Part shown: piece after piece, positions 47,151 through 57,548 of the stretch
Layout of the letters: every line of letters starts with the position of its first letter
Numbering within the stretch: the first letter of the stretch is position 1
Assembly: GCA_023954375.1 (NCBI GenBank)
Contig: JAMLIC010000035.1
Span: forward strand, 1 to 64,000
Source of the DNA: Planctomycetota bacterium
GTDB taxonomy: Bacteria > Planctomycetota > J058
Direction: 5' to 3'
Length of the DNA stretch: 64,000 nucleotides
Translations under genes and position numbers: made by a program
The notes under the pieces: model-generated
Databases searched by the model: none
The model's input: only the letters and a program-made list of their open reading frames with translations
Told to the model about the DNA's origin: nothing

Positions 47151-48606
47151 ATGGCGCGGTACGACGCGATCATCATCGGCGCGGGGATGTCCGGCCTCTC
47201 GGCCGGCATCCGCCTGGCGATGTTCGACAAGAAGGTGCTCATCCTCGAGCGCCACAACATCCCCGGCGGGCTCAACTCCTACTACCACAAGAAGGGCCGC
47301 CCCTTCGACGTGGGGCTGCACGCGCTGACGAACTACGCGGCGAAGAACGCCCGCGGCGCGCCGCTGACGAAGCTCCTGCGCCAGCTGCGCATCCCGTGGG
47401 ACGCCCTGCGCCTGTGCGAGCAGCACGGCTCGGAGGTGCGCTTCCCGGACGTGCGGCTGCGCTTCACCAACGACTTCGAGGTCCTGCGCCAGCAGGTCCA
47501 CGCCGCCTTCCCGCGCGCGGCCGACCGCTTCGACGCGTTCGTGCGCTTCGTGCGCGAGTACGACGACGTCTCGCTCGACGCGCCGCAGGTGGCCGCGCGC
47601 CCGGTGCTCGAGGAGAAGCTCGGCGACCCGCTGCTGATCGAGATGCTCTTCTGCCCCGTCATGCTCTACGGCTCGGCCGTCGAGGACGACATGGAGCTGG
47701 GGCAGTTCTGCACCATGTTCAAGAGCATCTTCCTCGAGGGCTTCGCGCGGCCCGAGGGGGGCGTGCGCACGATCATCAAGCTCCTGCGTGACAAGTACCT
47801 CGAGCTCGGCGGCGAGCTGAAGATGAAGCGCGGCGTGCGCCGGATCCTCCAGGAGGACGGCCGCGTCACCGGCGTCGAGGTGGAGAAGGTCACCGGCGCC
47901 GACGCCCACGTGGCCCCCCTCCCGCCCGGCGAGGAGGCGATCTTCGAGGCGCCGGTGGTCATCTCGTCGGCCGGCTACCTCGAGACGCTGGCGCTCGTCG
48001 AGGGCGCCACGCAGCCGCCCGAGGAGGAGTTCCCCACGGGCAAGCTCTCCTACATGGAGACGATCCTCGTCCTCGACCGCGCGCCGCGCGACCTGGGCGT
48101 CGACCAGACGATCATCTTCTTCAACGACTCGCCGCGGTTCCACTACCGCGCCGCCGAGGACTACGCCGACCTGCGCTCGGGCGTGATCTGCGCGTCGAAC
48201 AACTTCGCCCACGTGACCGACCCGCCGCCCGAGGGCCTCCTGCGGGTGACGAGCCTGGCCTCGTGGGACCGCTGGAGCGCGCTCGCCCGCCCCGAGCCCT
48301 ACGCGACGGTCAAGCAGCGCTGGCACGACGCGCAGGTCGACGCGCTCCTGCGGTACGTGCCCGACGTGCGGCCGAACGTGGTCTTCTCCGACTGCTTCAC
48401 GCCGCGCACCGTGCACCACTTCACGCGGCACCTGCGGGGGGCCATCTACGGCGCCCCGAAGAAGGTCCGCACCGGCCTCACGCCGTTCAACGGCCTGTTC
48501 ATCTGCGGCACCGACCAGGGCTTCCTGGGGATCATCGGGAGCATGCTCTCGGGGATCTCGATCGCGAACGCCCGCGTCCTGCAGCCCGCCGCCCAGGGAG
48601 CCTCGC

Positions 48607-48620
<14 letters not shown>
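47151..48620 (+). CDS. CrtI-like FAD-dependent oxidoreductase, first of a pair
   Basis: A 489-residue protein; ATG 47151 is preferred to GTG 47130 because it starts just before the dinucleotide fold. YDAIIIGAGMSGLSAGIRLA is the FAD-binding GxGxxG motif and VLILERHNIPGGLNSYYHKK the following acidic strand and GG loop. The C-terminal FNGLFICGTDQGFLGIIGSM closes the FAD site. The overall plan is that of phytoene desaturase/carotenoid isomerase. In this context the substrate is probably an ACP-bound or free acyl chain rather than a carotenoid, since no phytoene synthase is nearby. It overlaps the next gene by 14 bp. Confidence 0.82.
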
Positions 48621-50060
<1,440 letters not shown>

Positions 50061-50064
<4 letters not shown>

Positions 50065-50492
50065 CGCTCGAGCGCGTCACGGCGTCGATCCCGCACCGGC
50101 CGCCGTTCCTGTGGGTCGACGAGGTCGTCGAGCAGACCGAGACGACGATCCGCACGACGAAGCGCGTGGCGCCCGAGGAGCCCTTCTTCCAGGGCCACTA
50201 CCCCGACTTCCCGATCACGCCCGGCGTGCTCGTCCTCGAGGCGATCTTCCAGGCCGGCGCGATCCTGCTCTCGGAGCGGGCGCGGAAGGCCGAGGGCAAG
50301 GTCCCGGTCATGACGAAGATCCAGGACGCCCGCTTCAAGACCATGGTCCGCCCGGGCGACGTGCTCGAGGTCGAGGTCACGCTCGAGGACGCGCTCGAGC
50401 CGCTGTTCCACCTCTCGGGCAAGGCGAAGGTCGGCGGCAAGCTGGCGGCGAGCACGAAGTTCGCCTGCGCGCTGGCGCCCAAGCCCGAGTAG
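50061..50492 (+). CDS. FabZ-like 3-hydroxyacyl-ACP dehydratase
   Basis: A 143-residue hot-dog protein from GTG 50061, overlapping the previous stop (GTGA). IPHRPPFLWVDEV is the usual start of FabZ. EEPFFQGHYPDFPITPGVLV holds the catalytic His and VLEAIFQAGAILL the catalytic Glu, at normal spacing. KIQDARFKTMVRPGDVLEVE is the conserved second hot-dog strand region. It removes water from 3-hydroxyacyl-ACP to give the 2-enoyl form. Together with the ketosynthase, ACP and FabI-like gene it gives nearly a full elongation cycle. A ketoreductase (FabG) is absent and would have to come from elsewhere. Confidence 0.9.
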
Positions 50493-50540
50493 CAAGTAGC
50501 GGCGCAGCCCGCCGCGCCCTCTGCCCCAGGAGCCTCCCGG

Positions 50541-51359
50541 ATGCCCGCCGACTTCCTGCAGCTCGACGGCAAGACCGTCCTCATCATGGGCCTGGCCAAC
50601 AAGAAGAGCGTCGCCTGGCACGCGGGCCAGGTGCTGCGCGAGGCCGGCGCGAAGCTCATCTGGTCGGTGCGCACGCCCGAGCGCCGCGAGGAGGCGCTGA
50701 AGAAGCTCGTCGCGCCGGGCGAGCCCGTGCTCGTCTGCGACGTCGAGCGCCAGGAGGAGATCGACCGCCTCGCGGCCGAGGTCCGCGGCCACACCGACGC
50801 GCTGCACGGCCTCGTCCACTCCATGGCCTTCGCCAACTACTCGCAGGGCGCGGTGTCGTTCGACGCGACCGTGCGCGAGGACTTCCTCCAGGCGGTGAAC
50901 ATCTCCTGCTTCTCGCTGATCGCCGCGGCCCACGCCCTGCGGCCGCTCTTCGCGCGCGACGCGTCGGTCGTGACGATCTCGATCTCGACCACGACCATGG
51001 CCGCGCAGAACTACGGCTACATGGCCCCGATCAAGGCGGCCCTCGACTCGTCGATCGTGTTCCTCGCCAAGGCCTTCGGCGAGCAGCGCGTGCGCTTCAA
51101 CGCCGTGCAGCCGGGCCTGCTCAAGACCAAGGCCTCGGCCGGGATCCCCGACTACGTGCCGGCCTACCTGTTCGCCGAGATGGCCACCCTGCGCCACGAG
51201 GCGCTGAAGACCGAGGAGGTCGCCTCGACGGTCGCCTTCCTCCTCTCGCCGCGCTCGAGCGGGATCAACGCGCAGGGGGTCGTGCTCGACGCCGGCATGT
51301 CGTCGAACTACTTCGACCCGGAGATCGTGAAGCGGGCCACGGAGGTCCGGAAGGGCTGA
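50541..51359 (+). CDS. FabI-like enoyl-ACP reductase (SDR)
   Basis: A 272-residue protein from ATG 50541. LDGKTVLIMGLANKKSVAWH is the altered Gly motif of FabI proteins. LHGLVHSMAFANYSQGA and NYGYMAPIKAALDSSIVFLA follow, the latter with the catalytic Tyr-x6-Lys spacing, then VRFNAVQPGLLKTKASAGIP. In E. coli FabI a second Tyr (146) sits in LSYLGAE; here the equivalent stretch reads TISISTTTMAA, with no Tyr. It probably reduces 2-enoyl-ACP with NAD(P)H, but the change may alter substrate or activity. It closes the lipid cluster; the next gene is an unrelated lipoprotein. Confidence 0.85.
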   Translation: MPADFLQLDGKTVLIMGLANKKSVAWHAGQVLREAGAKLIWSVRTPERREEALKKLVAPGEPVLVCDVERQEEIDRLAAEVRGHTDALHGLVHSMAFANYSQGAVSFDATVREDFLQAVNISCFSLIAAAHALRPLFARDASVVTISISTTTMAAQNYGYMAPIKAALDSSIVFLAKAFGEQRVRFNAVQPGLLKTKASAGIPDYVPAYLFAEMATLRHEALKTEEVASTVAFLLSPRSSGINAQGVVLDAGMSSNYFDPEIVKRATEVRKG

Positions 51360-51396
51360 GGGCCCTGGCGCACAGCTCGGCGCGGAGAGGGGCGCG

Positions 51397-52527
51397 ATGA
51401 GGACGTGGCCGTGGTGGTCGCTGGCGTCGGCCGCCCTCGTCGCCGCCGCCTGCGGCGCGCGCCCCCGGCCGGCGCTCACCGCCGGAGCCGACCCGCCCCC
51501 GAGGGCGAGCTGGTACGTCGAGTACGACGCGACCGGGACCCAGCGGCTCGCGCAGGAGCTCCGGGGCGAGGCGCGGGCCGTCGCCCCGGTCGACGGCGGC
51601 GTGGTGGTCGTCGGCGACAACGGCGCGCGGCTCACCCGGCTGCACGCCCGAGCGGTGGGCCTGGACCGCTCGGGCCGCGTCAGGTGGGAGCACGAGTTCG
51701 AGGGCCTGCGCCTGAGCGTCGCGCTCGCGGCGGTCGGTCACGGCGACACGGTGTACGTGGCCGGCGACACCCCTTACGTCGGAGAGGCGGACGTGTTCGT
51801 CGCCCGGCTGTCGGCGGAGACCGGCGCGGTGCTCTGGACGCGCGTGCTGGAGCGGCCAGGCGTCGAGCGCTGCGCGCGGCTGGCGCTGGCGGAGGACGGC
51901 GGCTGCGTCGTCGCCTTCAGCGAGTGGACCGGCATGACCCAGCGGCCGACCGTGATCGAGCTGGACCCCCAGGGCAAGCAGCGTCGGAGGACGGCCCTCT
52001 CCCGCGGCGGCGCCTGCCTGGACGTCGTCCGCGGGCCGGAGGGCGCCTCGGTGCTCTCGGACGCGACGGGCGTCGCCGGGTTTCGCCTCACGGTCCTCGA
52101 CGCCACCGGCCGCGAGCGCGCGGCGGACACCTTCCCCCCGCGTGGCCTGGCGTTCACCGCCTGCCGCCTCCTCGCGCCGGACCTCGTCGCCGGCTCGACG
52201 GCCCCGCGCCGGAGCGGCGACAACCGGGAGTGGGCCGCGGCCCTCTGGCGCGTCACTGGCGCGGGGGCGGCGGAGCACATCCGGGGGCCGGCCATGCGGG
52301 TCGACGACGCGGCCAGGCTGGCCGACGGCGCGGTCCTCCTCGCCGGGTGGTCGACCGCCGTGGTCGACGGGAGCTGGCTCCCCTACGTCGCGGTCATGGA
52401 GCCCGACGGCACGCCGCGGTGGGCGAGCGCGCCGAGCACGCCAGCGACGGCTCGCCGCTCGGTCCGCGGCGCCTGCGAGGTCGCCGACGGTGGGGTCGCG
52501 GTCGTCCTCCGCGAGGAGGCCTGGTGA
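51397..52527 (+). CDS. Lipoprotein with propeller-like repeats
   Basis: A 376-residue protein from ATG 51397 with GGAGAGGGGCG upstream. A short signal ends in lipobox LVAAACG (Cys about 19). The rest has repeated motifs of about 45 residues of the form GxDRSGRVRWEHEFEG, SAETGAVLWTRVLER, and MEPDGTPRWASAPS. These fit the strands of a PQQ-like or Kelch-like beta-propeller (the W of each repeat is conserved). It is probably on the outer membrane or periplasmic face. No enzymatic residue is apparent. It runs convergently into the CxxC gene 12 bp away. Confidence 0.65.
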   Translation: MRTWPWWSLASAALVAAACGARPRPALTAGADPPPRASWYVEYDATGTQRLAQELRGEARAVAPVDGGVVVVGDNGARLTRLHARAVGLDRSGRVRWEHEFEGLRLSVALAAVGHGDTVYVAGDTPYVGEADVFVARLSAETGAVLWTRVLERPGVERCARLALAEDGGCVVAFSEWTGMTQRPTVIELDPQGKQRRRTALSRGGACLDVVRGPEGASVLSDATGVAGFRLTVLDATGRERAADTFPPRGLAFTACRLLAPDLVAGSTAPRRSGDNREWAAALWRVTGAGAAEHIRGPAMRVDDAARLADGAVLLAGWSTAVVDGSWLPYVAVMEPDGTPRWASAPSTPATARRSVRGACEVADGGVAVVLREEAW

Positions 52528-52539
52528 CGACCCCGCGCG

Positions 52540-53154
52540 TCAGCCCCCCGTGAGCCAGGCCCCCAGCCGCTGCCAGAGCGACGGAGGGGGCGGCGGTCGA
52601 CGGGGCGGCCCGAGCGGCTCCGCTGGCGCCGGCCGCGGGGGCGCGCCGTACCAGCTGCGGTAGAAGTCGAGGTCGCGCTCGTAGGTGACCCGGTCGTCGC
52701 TCCGCCAGGTCTTCCGCGCGCCGCGGCCCGTGAAGCGTGCCCCGCAGGCGGCGCAGGCGAGCCCGTAGGGGCCCGACGTGTGCACCCAGTCGTGCTCCTC
52801 GCCGTTGGGCGAGTAGACGGGGCCCCTGTGGGCGGGCGGCTCGTCGGCGTCCTCGAGCGCGCCCGCCCAGCACCGCACGCACGGGTCGCCCGGGACCGGG
52901 TCGAGCGCGGCCAGGCGCTCGGGGTCGGGGGGCCCCCAGAGCGGACGGGTCAGGGCGTCCGGGAAGCGCTCGGCGAAGGTGGGCGCGCCGAGGGCGAGGA
53001 GCGCCGGGAGATGGTTCATGGGGTCGGCGGCGCGCTCGAGCCGCTCGCGCGGGAGGTCGCCGGCCCGGAGGCGCTCGACCAGCCAGCGGGCCTCGTCCTC
53101 CGGGCGGCCCGACTCCCGCCAGACCCGCTCCGCCGCCCGGACCCGATCGTCCAC
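52540..53154 (-). CDS. Uncharacterised protein with two CxxC pairs
   Basis: A 204-residue protein from GTG 53154, 9 bp after the pentapeptide-repeat gene, so probably co-transcribed with it. The N-terminal half is helical (RVRAAERVWRESGRPEDEAR). The middle has CVRCWAG and LACAACGARFTG, two CxxC pairs 40 residues apart that could bind one zinc, with RKTWRSDDRVTYERDLDFYR between them and the Pro-rich end. The C-terminus is proline-rich then SLWQRLGAWLTGG, an amphipathic end. I do not recognise the family. Confidence 0.6.
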   Translation of the reverse strand: MDDRVRAAERVWRESGRPEDEARWLVERLRAGDLPRERLERAADPMNHLPALLALGAPTFAERFPDALTRPLWGPPDPERLAALDPVPGDPCVRCWAGALEDADEPPAHRGPVYSPNGEEHDWVHTSGPYGLACAACGARFTGRGARKTWRSDDRVTYERDLDFYRSWYGAPPRPAPAEPLGPPRRPPPPPSLWQRLGAWLTGG

Positions 53155-53163
53155 GTCGCCGGC

Positions 53164-54525
53164 TCAGGACTTCGACGGGTCGACCTTGTAAATGATCCGG
53201 CTCTTCTCGCCGTCGACCTCGACCAGGATCTTCGTGATCGACGGCTTGAGCTGCATGAGCTGGCCGATCGTCTTCGCCCAGTCGCTCAGCGGCTCGGGCG
53301 CGTCCGGGTCGAGCGGGGCCACCGGCAGCTTCGGGGGCGGCGGGGGCGCGGGCCGCGGCGGCCGCGGCTGGACGCCCGAGGGCGGCGGGCCCGGCCTCGG
53401 GCCGCGGGTCGTCGGCGGGCCGCTGCCCGGACCCGGCGCCGGGCGCGGGCCGCTCCGGCCGGTCGGCGGGCCGGGGCGCGGCCGCCGGGCCTGCGCGGCG
53501 CCCGACGCGGGCGGCGGCGCGCCGAGCGCCATGGGCGGGGCGCGGCGCATGGTCGGCCGCGGCGGCGGCGGCGGGCGGCGGCGCACGCCCCCGCCCGGGG
53601 TGGCCTCGGGCTCGCCCTCCTCGCGGAAGGCGGTCGTGGGCCGCTGCGAGGCCTCGACGTCGTCGGCGGCGCCGCGCGGGCCGGCGCCGAAGTGCATGTC
53701 CTCCCCGGGCAGCGGCTTGAGCTTCTGCGTGCCGCGCAGAGGCGCGCCGAAGACGGGGATCTCCTGGTCGTCGCCCGCGCCCTTCCTGGCCTCGGTGACC
53801 GGCCCGGCCGAGGCGAGCTTGAGCAGCGCGTCCAGGCCCTTGAAGCGCTTCGTCGTGCGCGACGTGATCGCCTTCAGGCCGACCTGCTTCTCGAACTCGT
53901 CGCGCTCCATGTCGAAGCGCAGGCCCCACGCCTTGGCGGGGCGCGCGGCGACCCGGTCGAGGCCGGCCCCGTCGAAGTTCGAGTTGTTGCAGTCGGCGTT
54001 GAAGAAGTTCGCCTGCTCCAGCTTGGCGTTGCGGAAGTTCGTCTTAGCCAGGCTGGCGCTCTCGAACGACGACCGCGACACGTCGGCGTTCTCGAACACG
54101 GCGCCGGTGAGGCGCGCCTCCTTGAAGTGGGTGCCGTCGAGCGTGCTGCGCGAGAAGTCGGCGCGCGAGCAGTCGGCGAAGTCGAACCGCGCCATCGACA
54201 GGTTCGCGTCGGTCATGTCGGCGCGCTTGAGCGTGGAGCTGCGCAGGTCGGCGCGCGACAGGTTCGACCGGGCGAAGCTCGCCCAGGACATGTCGCACTT
54301 GCCGAAGATCGCCTCGGAGAGGTCCTCGCCCTCGAGCGTGATCCCGCGCAGGTCGCGCCCGCCCGGGACCTCGCTCACGTAGAGGAAGCCCTCCAGGATC
54401 GAGCTCAACCCCTCGCCCCGGTTGCGCTTCACGTCGGAGACGATGCGGGCCTTGAGCTCGCGCCCCTTGGGCGTCTCCCAGCGGATCGCGAGGTCCTCGA
54501 GGCTGGCGCGGACTTCGTCTTGCAC
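53164..54525 (-). CDS. Pentapeptide-repeat protein with Pro-rich linker
   Basis: A 453-residue protein. GTG 54525 is chosen, with GGAG 6 nt upstream; the longer frame to 54819 overlaps the divergent gene. After an N-terminal helix (DEVRASLEDLAIRWETPKGR), residues about 50-185 are roughly 27 pentapeptide repeats of A(D/N)LxX type (SRADLRSSTLKRADMTDANL). They would form a right-handed quadrilateral beta-helix. A short helical part follows (FKGLDALLKLAS), then about 130 residues of Pro/Arg/Gly. The last 60 residues form a compact domain ending VEVDGEKSRIIYKVDPSKS. The role is unknown; such proteins are often scaffolds or DNA mimics. Confidence 0.8.
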   Translation of the reverse strand: MQDEVRASLEDLAIRWETPKGRELKARIVSDVKRNRGEGLSSILEGFLYVSEVPGGRDLRGITLEGEDLSEAIFGKCDMSWASFARSNLSRADLRSSTLKRADMTDANLSMARFDFADCSRADFSRSTLDGTHFKEARLTGAVFENADVSRSSFESASLAKTNFRNAKLEQANFFNADCNNSNFDGAGLDRVAARPAKAWGLRFDMERDEFEKQVGLKAITSRTTKRFKGLDALLKLASAGPVTEARKGAGDDQEIPVFGAPLRGTQKLKPLPGEDMHFGAGPRGAADDVEASQRPTTAFREEGEPEATPGGGVRRRPPPPPRPTMRRAPPMALGAPPPASGAAQARRPRPGPPTGRSGPRPAPGPGSGPPTTRGPRPGPPPSGVQPRPPRPAPPPPPKLPVAPLDPDAPEPLSDWAKTIGQLMQLKPSITKILVEVDGEKSRIIYKVDPSKS

Positions 54526-54676
54526 TGCGGCTCCGGAACAGCGGGCGGCGGCCGCCCTCCCCCACGCGGCGCCGACTATAGGCGAAGGGTCCGCGCCGGC
54601 GCAAGGGCGACAAGTCACGCGGCGGCAGGGCCATGGGCGCGGCGCGCCGGAGGGCGACCTGCTACGATCGCCCCCG

Positions 54677-56704
54677 ATGCCGACCTCCGGGCGATCGGGG
54701 CGACTCGGGGGCTCGGGCCCCTCCGGACGACGACCGTCCCGCAGCGGCCGGGTCTCGCCCTCGAGGGCCGGAAGGGTCGCGCGCCCCGCCGCGCCGCCGA
54801 AGGACGAGCCCCGGCGCAAGAAGGACGAGCGGCCCGCCCGCGACGAGGTCTCCGACCCGACCTCGGGCTCGCTCGTCGTGCTCGGCGGCCCCGAGCTCCT
54901 GCCCCGGGCCGGCGCGCCCGTGCACCTCGACGCGGCCGAGCGCGACGTGCGCCGCGTCGTGGGCGAGCTGCGCGAGGTGTGCGGGGCCTGCGGCTACCGG
55001 CGGATCTGCGCCTTCGCGCCGGCCAAGCTGCAGGTGGAGGTCAAGGCGGACAGGAAGGCCCGCCACCGCCACGCGCGCGTCCTCCAGGACGGCCTCGAGC
55101 GCCTGCGGGGCGTCGAGGGCAACTGGGAGCGCGGGCTCGTGCGCATGCTCGCCGCGCGGGAGAAGGACGCGCTCCTCGCCGGGTGCCTCCTCTCGCAGGC
55201 CTGGCGCAAGGACCCGGCGCCGCTCGTCGAGCTCCTGCGCTACACGCACGAGCGCTGCGGCGTCGAGGCGCTCAAGGAGGCCGCCGCCGAGCGGCCGGAG
55301 GGCAAGCCGCTCGAGCCCGGCCAGGGCGTCGACCCCGAGCGGCTGCAGACGCGCATGTTCCGCGGGCAGGTCCTGCGGCTGGCGTCGTTCTTCACCCAGG
55401 AGGAGGCCCTCAAGGCCATGCAGGAGCTCCTCGTCCTCGACGCCGACGAGGAGAGCCGCCTCTTCCAGTACGAGGCGGTGGCCGCCCTGGCGCTCCTCGT
55501 CGGGCGGAGCCTCCCCGGGACGAAGTGGATCAAGGCGCTCGAGCGCGACGCGCCGGGGCCGTTCCGGGCGACGTTCGCCGCCCGGGACCCCGGCAACGGG
55601 GCGATCGACGTGTTCTTCCCGTACCGGCACGGGCGCAAGCGCAGCTACCTCTACCTGCGGCGCGACCCCGGGCAGGTCGAGGCCCTGACGAGCGTCGAGA
55701 AGATCCGCATCGACTCGCTCCTCTACCGCATGTTCCTCGTCTTCGGCACCGACGGCATGAAGACGCACCGCGTGTTCAAGGAGCTGTGCCGGCACATCAA
55801 CGTCCGCGCGGGCAAGTTCAACGTCAACCACGTCCTCTCCGGCTTCGAGCGCCTCTCGCGCGACGACCTGCTGCTGCTCGGGATCTACGCCCCGGCGCTC
55901 GCCCGCGCCGTGGGCCACTTCCTCGAGTGCCCCGACTACCACCTGCTGGTGAAGCTCCTCTACGCCGCGCGCGGCGAGGGCGAGGGCGACCGCCGGCCGG
56001 CGCACGAGGGCGTGCTCGCCCAGCGCGAGGCCTGGGCGGAGGTCGTCGACGCCGTGGGCACGGAGACGATCAAGGGCGTGTTCGCGCTCCTCTTCCGCCT
56101 CAACGCCTCCTACGTGAAGCGCGCCTACACGACGCCGACCTACCTGAAGATCGGCGAGGTCGCCTACCTGTTCACGGCGGTCGCCGGCTGGAACCCCAAG
56201 GGGCTCGAGCTCGAGCTCAAGCAGGGCAAGAAGCCGCTCGCGGCCGTGGCCTACGGCATGCAGCCGCCCGGGAAGTGGTCGCGCCTACGCGTGGGCAAGC
56301 TCCGGCGCGCGCTCGAGCGCGCGCGGGACGCCGAGCGCGACGAGTTCGCCCGCGCCGTCGAGCAGGGCATGCGCTACATGGCGGTCGTCCACGGCTACCC
56401 CGACTTCGGCGCCCTCGAGCGCGCCGCGCAGGACGAGGCCTGGGAGCCGCCGAGCCGCGCGCCGAAGCACCTGCCGGTGCCGGCCTCGGCCTCGGCCGAG
56501 GAGTTCAGCGAGTACGAGGGCGAGCAGGAGTCGGACCTGGGCGAGCTCGTCGACGACGGCTCGAGCGAGGACGACGAGCCCGTCGTCCTCATGGACGACG
56601 AGGAGGTCCACGAGGACGGCCGGCTGAAGACGCAGCGCATGCGCCGCCAGGCCTCGGACGTGGGCAAGGTCCGGCGGCGGCGCGGCGACGACGACGAGGG
56701 CTGA
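54677..56704 (+). CDS. Large uncharacterised protein with helical core and acidic tail
   Basis: A 675-residue protein from ATG 54677; a TACGAT hexamer 9 bp upstream could be a -10 for a leaderless message. Residues 1-60 are Arg/Pro-rich and disordered. A CGACGYRRIC cysteine group sits near 105. The middle, about 120-570, is a well-ordered helical region (KDALLAGCLLSQAWRKDPAP, VFFPYRHGRKRSYLYLRRD, NVRAGKFNVNHVLSGFERLS). The final 90 residues are strongly acidic (SEYEGEQESDLGELVDDGSS) and end in a basic stretch. There is no signal peptide or membrane helix. I do not recognise the family. The following Clp-N-like gene starts 1 bp later. Confidence 0.65.
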   Translation: MPTSGRSGRLGGSGPSGRRPSRSGRVSPSRAGRVARPAAPPKDEPRRKKDERPARDEVSDPTSGSLVVLGGPELLPRAGAPVHLDAAERDVRRVVGELREVCGACGYRRICAFAPAKLQVEVKADRKARHRHARVLQDGLERLRGVEGNWERGLVRMLAAREKDALLAGCLLSQAWRKDPAPLVELLRYTHERCGVEALKEAAAERPEGKPLEPGQGVDPERLQTRMFRGQVLRLASFFTQEEALKAMQELLVLDADEESRLFQYEAVAALALLVGRSLPGTKWIKALERDAPGPFRATFAARDPGNGAIDVFFPYRHGRKRSYLYLRRDPGQVEALTSVEKIRIDSLLYRMFLVFGTDGMKTHRVFKELCRHINVRAGKFNVNHVLSGFERLSRDDLLLLGIYAPALARAVGHFLECPDYHLLVKLLYAARGEGEGDRRPAHEGVLAQREAWAEVVDAVGTETIKGVFALLFRLNASYVKRAYTTPTYLKIGEVAYLFTAVAGWNPKGLELELKQGKKPLAAVAYGMQPPGKWSRLRVGKLRRALERARDAERDEFARAVEQGMRYMAVVHGYPDFGALERAAQDEAWEPPSRAPKHLPVPASASAEEFSEYEGEQESDLGELVDDGSSEDDEPVVLMDDEEVHEDGRLKTQRMRRQASDVGKVRRRRGDDDEG

Positions 56705-56705
56705 C

Positions 56706-57359
56706 GTGGCCGACGAGCGCGCGCGGGGGCTCGAGCGGCAGGGGCGGGTCGACGACTCGCCCGCGGCGAGGGCGGCCGCGCTCCTCGCGCGCGCCCGCGC
56801 GGGCGACCAGGGCGCGCTCGAGCGGCTGGAGCTCGCCGCCTGGCTGGGGCCCGGGGCCGAGCGCGAGATGCTCGGGCGGGTGCCGGTAGCCGCGCCGGGG
56901 TTCAGCGCGGCGGCGCGGGCCGTGATCGAAGCGGCCCAGGCGGCGGCGGATCGGACCGCGGAGCCGTGCGTCGACCTGCACCTGCTCGCGGCGCTGGCGG
57001 AGCGGCCGGGGCCGGGGATGCTGACGCTGCTCGCCTCGTTCTGGGTCAACCTCTCCCGGGACGTCGGGGAACCACTCGCGCGCGTCGCCCACGACGCCCG
57101 CGAGCGCCTGGACCGGTGGCCCTTCGAGCGCCGGTTCCAGACCGTCACGCCGGCGACCGACCTGGTGGCGACCGCGTACGACGAGCGGGTCCGCCTCGGC
57201 GACCCGCTCACCGGCACCGAGCACCTGCTCCTGGCGGTGCTCCTGCACGACGGCGACGCCTGCGGCCTGCTGAAGTTTCAGACAGGCCTCGCCTACGACG
57301 ACACCCGCGAGCAGCTGCGCGACCTGCGGCAGGAGGGGCTCGGGGCCGAGTCCTCCTGA
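56706..57359 (+). CDS. Clp-N-like repeat protein
   Basis: A 217-residue protein from GTG 56706, immediately behind the previous gene, so the two are probably one operon. VDLHLLAALAERPGPGMLTL and LTGTEHLLLAVLLHDGDACG have the form of the two Clp N-terminal repeats (T-x-H-L-L-L-A-x-L). In ClpA/B/C that domain binds adaptors and substrates. There is no ATPase domain. It could be an adaptor or a stand-alone N-domain protein. A FERRFQTVTPATDLVATAY segment precedes the second repeat, as in Clp N-domains. The assignment is from motif similarity only. Confidence 0.6.
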   Translation: MADERARGLERQGRVDDSPAARAAALLARARAGDQGALERLELAAWLGPGAEREMLGRVPVAAPGFSAAARAVIEAAQAAADRTAEPCVDLHLLAALAERPGPGMLTLLASFWVNLSRDVGEPLARVAHDARERLDRWPFERRFQTVTPATDLVATAYDERVRLGDPLTGTEHLLLAVLLHDGDACGLLKFQTGLAYDDTREQLRDLRQEGLGAESS

Positions 57360-57372
57360 GGCGCGAGACGAA

Positions 57373-57390
57373 CCGCGCCCACCGGCGCGG
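57373..57390 (+). terminator. Hairpin after the Clp-N-like gene
   Basis: CCGCGCC pairs with GGCGCGG across a 4-nt loop, 13 bp past the stop. The remaining DNA to 57548 shows no gene; it includes a mildly T-rich stretch at 57409-57421. Confidence 0.45.
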
Positions 57391-57548
57391 CGCGACGATT
57401 CGCCCTTTCGCACCCTTTTCAACCCGACCGCCGCCGCCATCCTCGCCCGCACACAAGTGCTCGCGGCATGGCCTCTTGCCCGGTCCCTCCGTCACCGGAA
57501 CGGCAGGTGCACCGGCCGGCTCCTCGGAAGCAAGGGAAGGGAGCCGCC

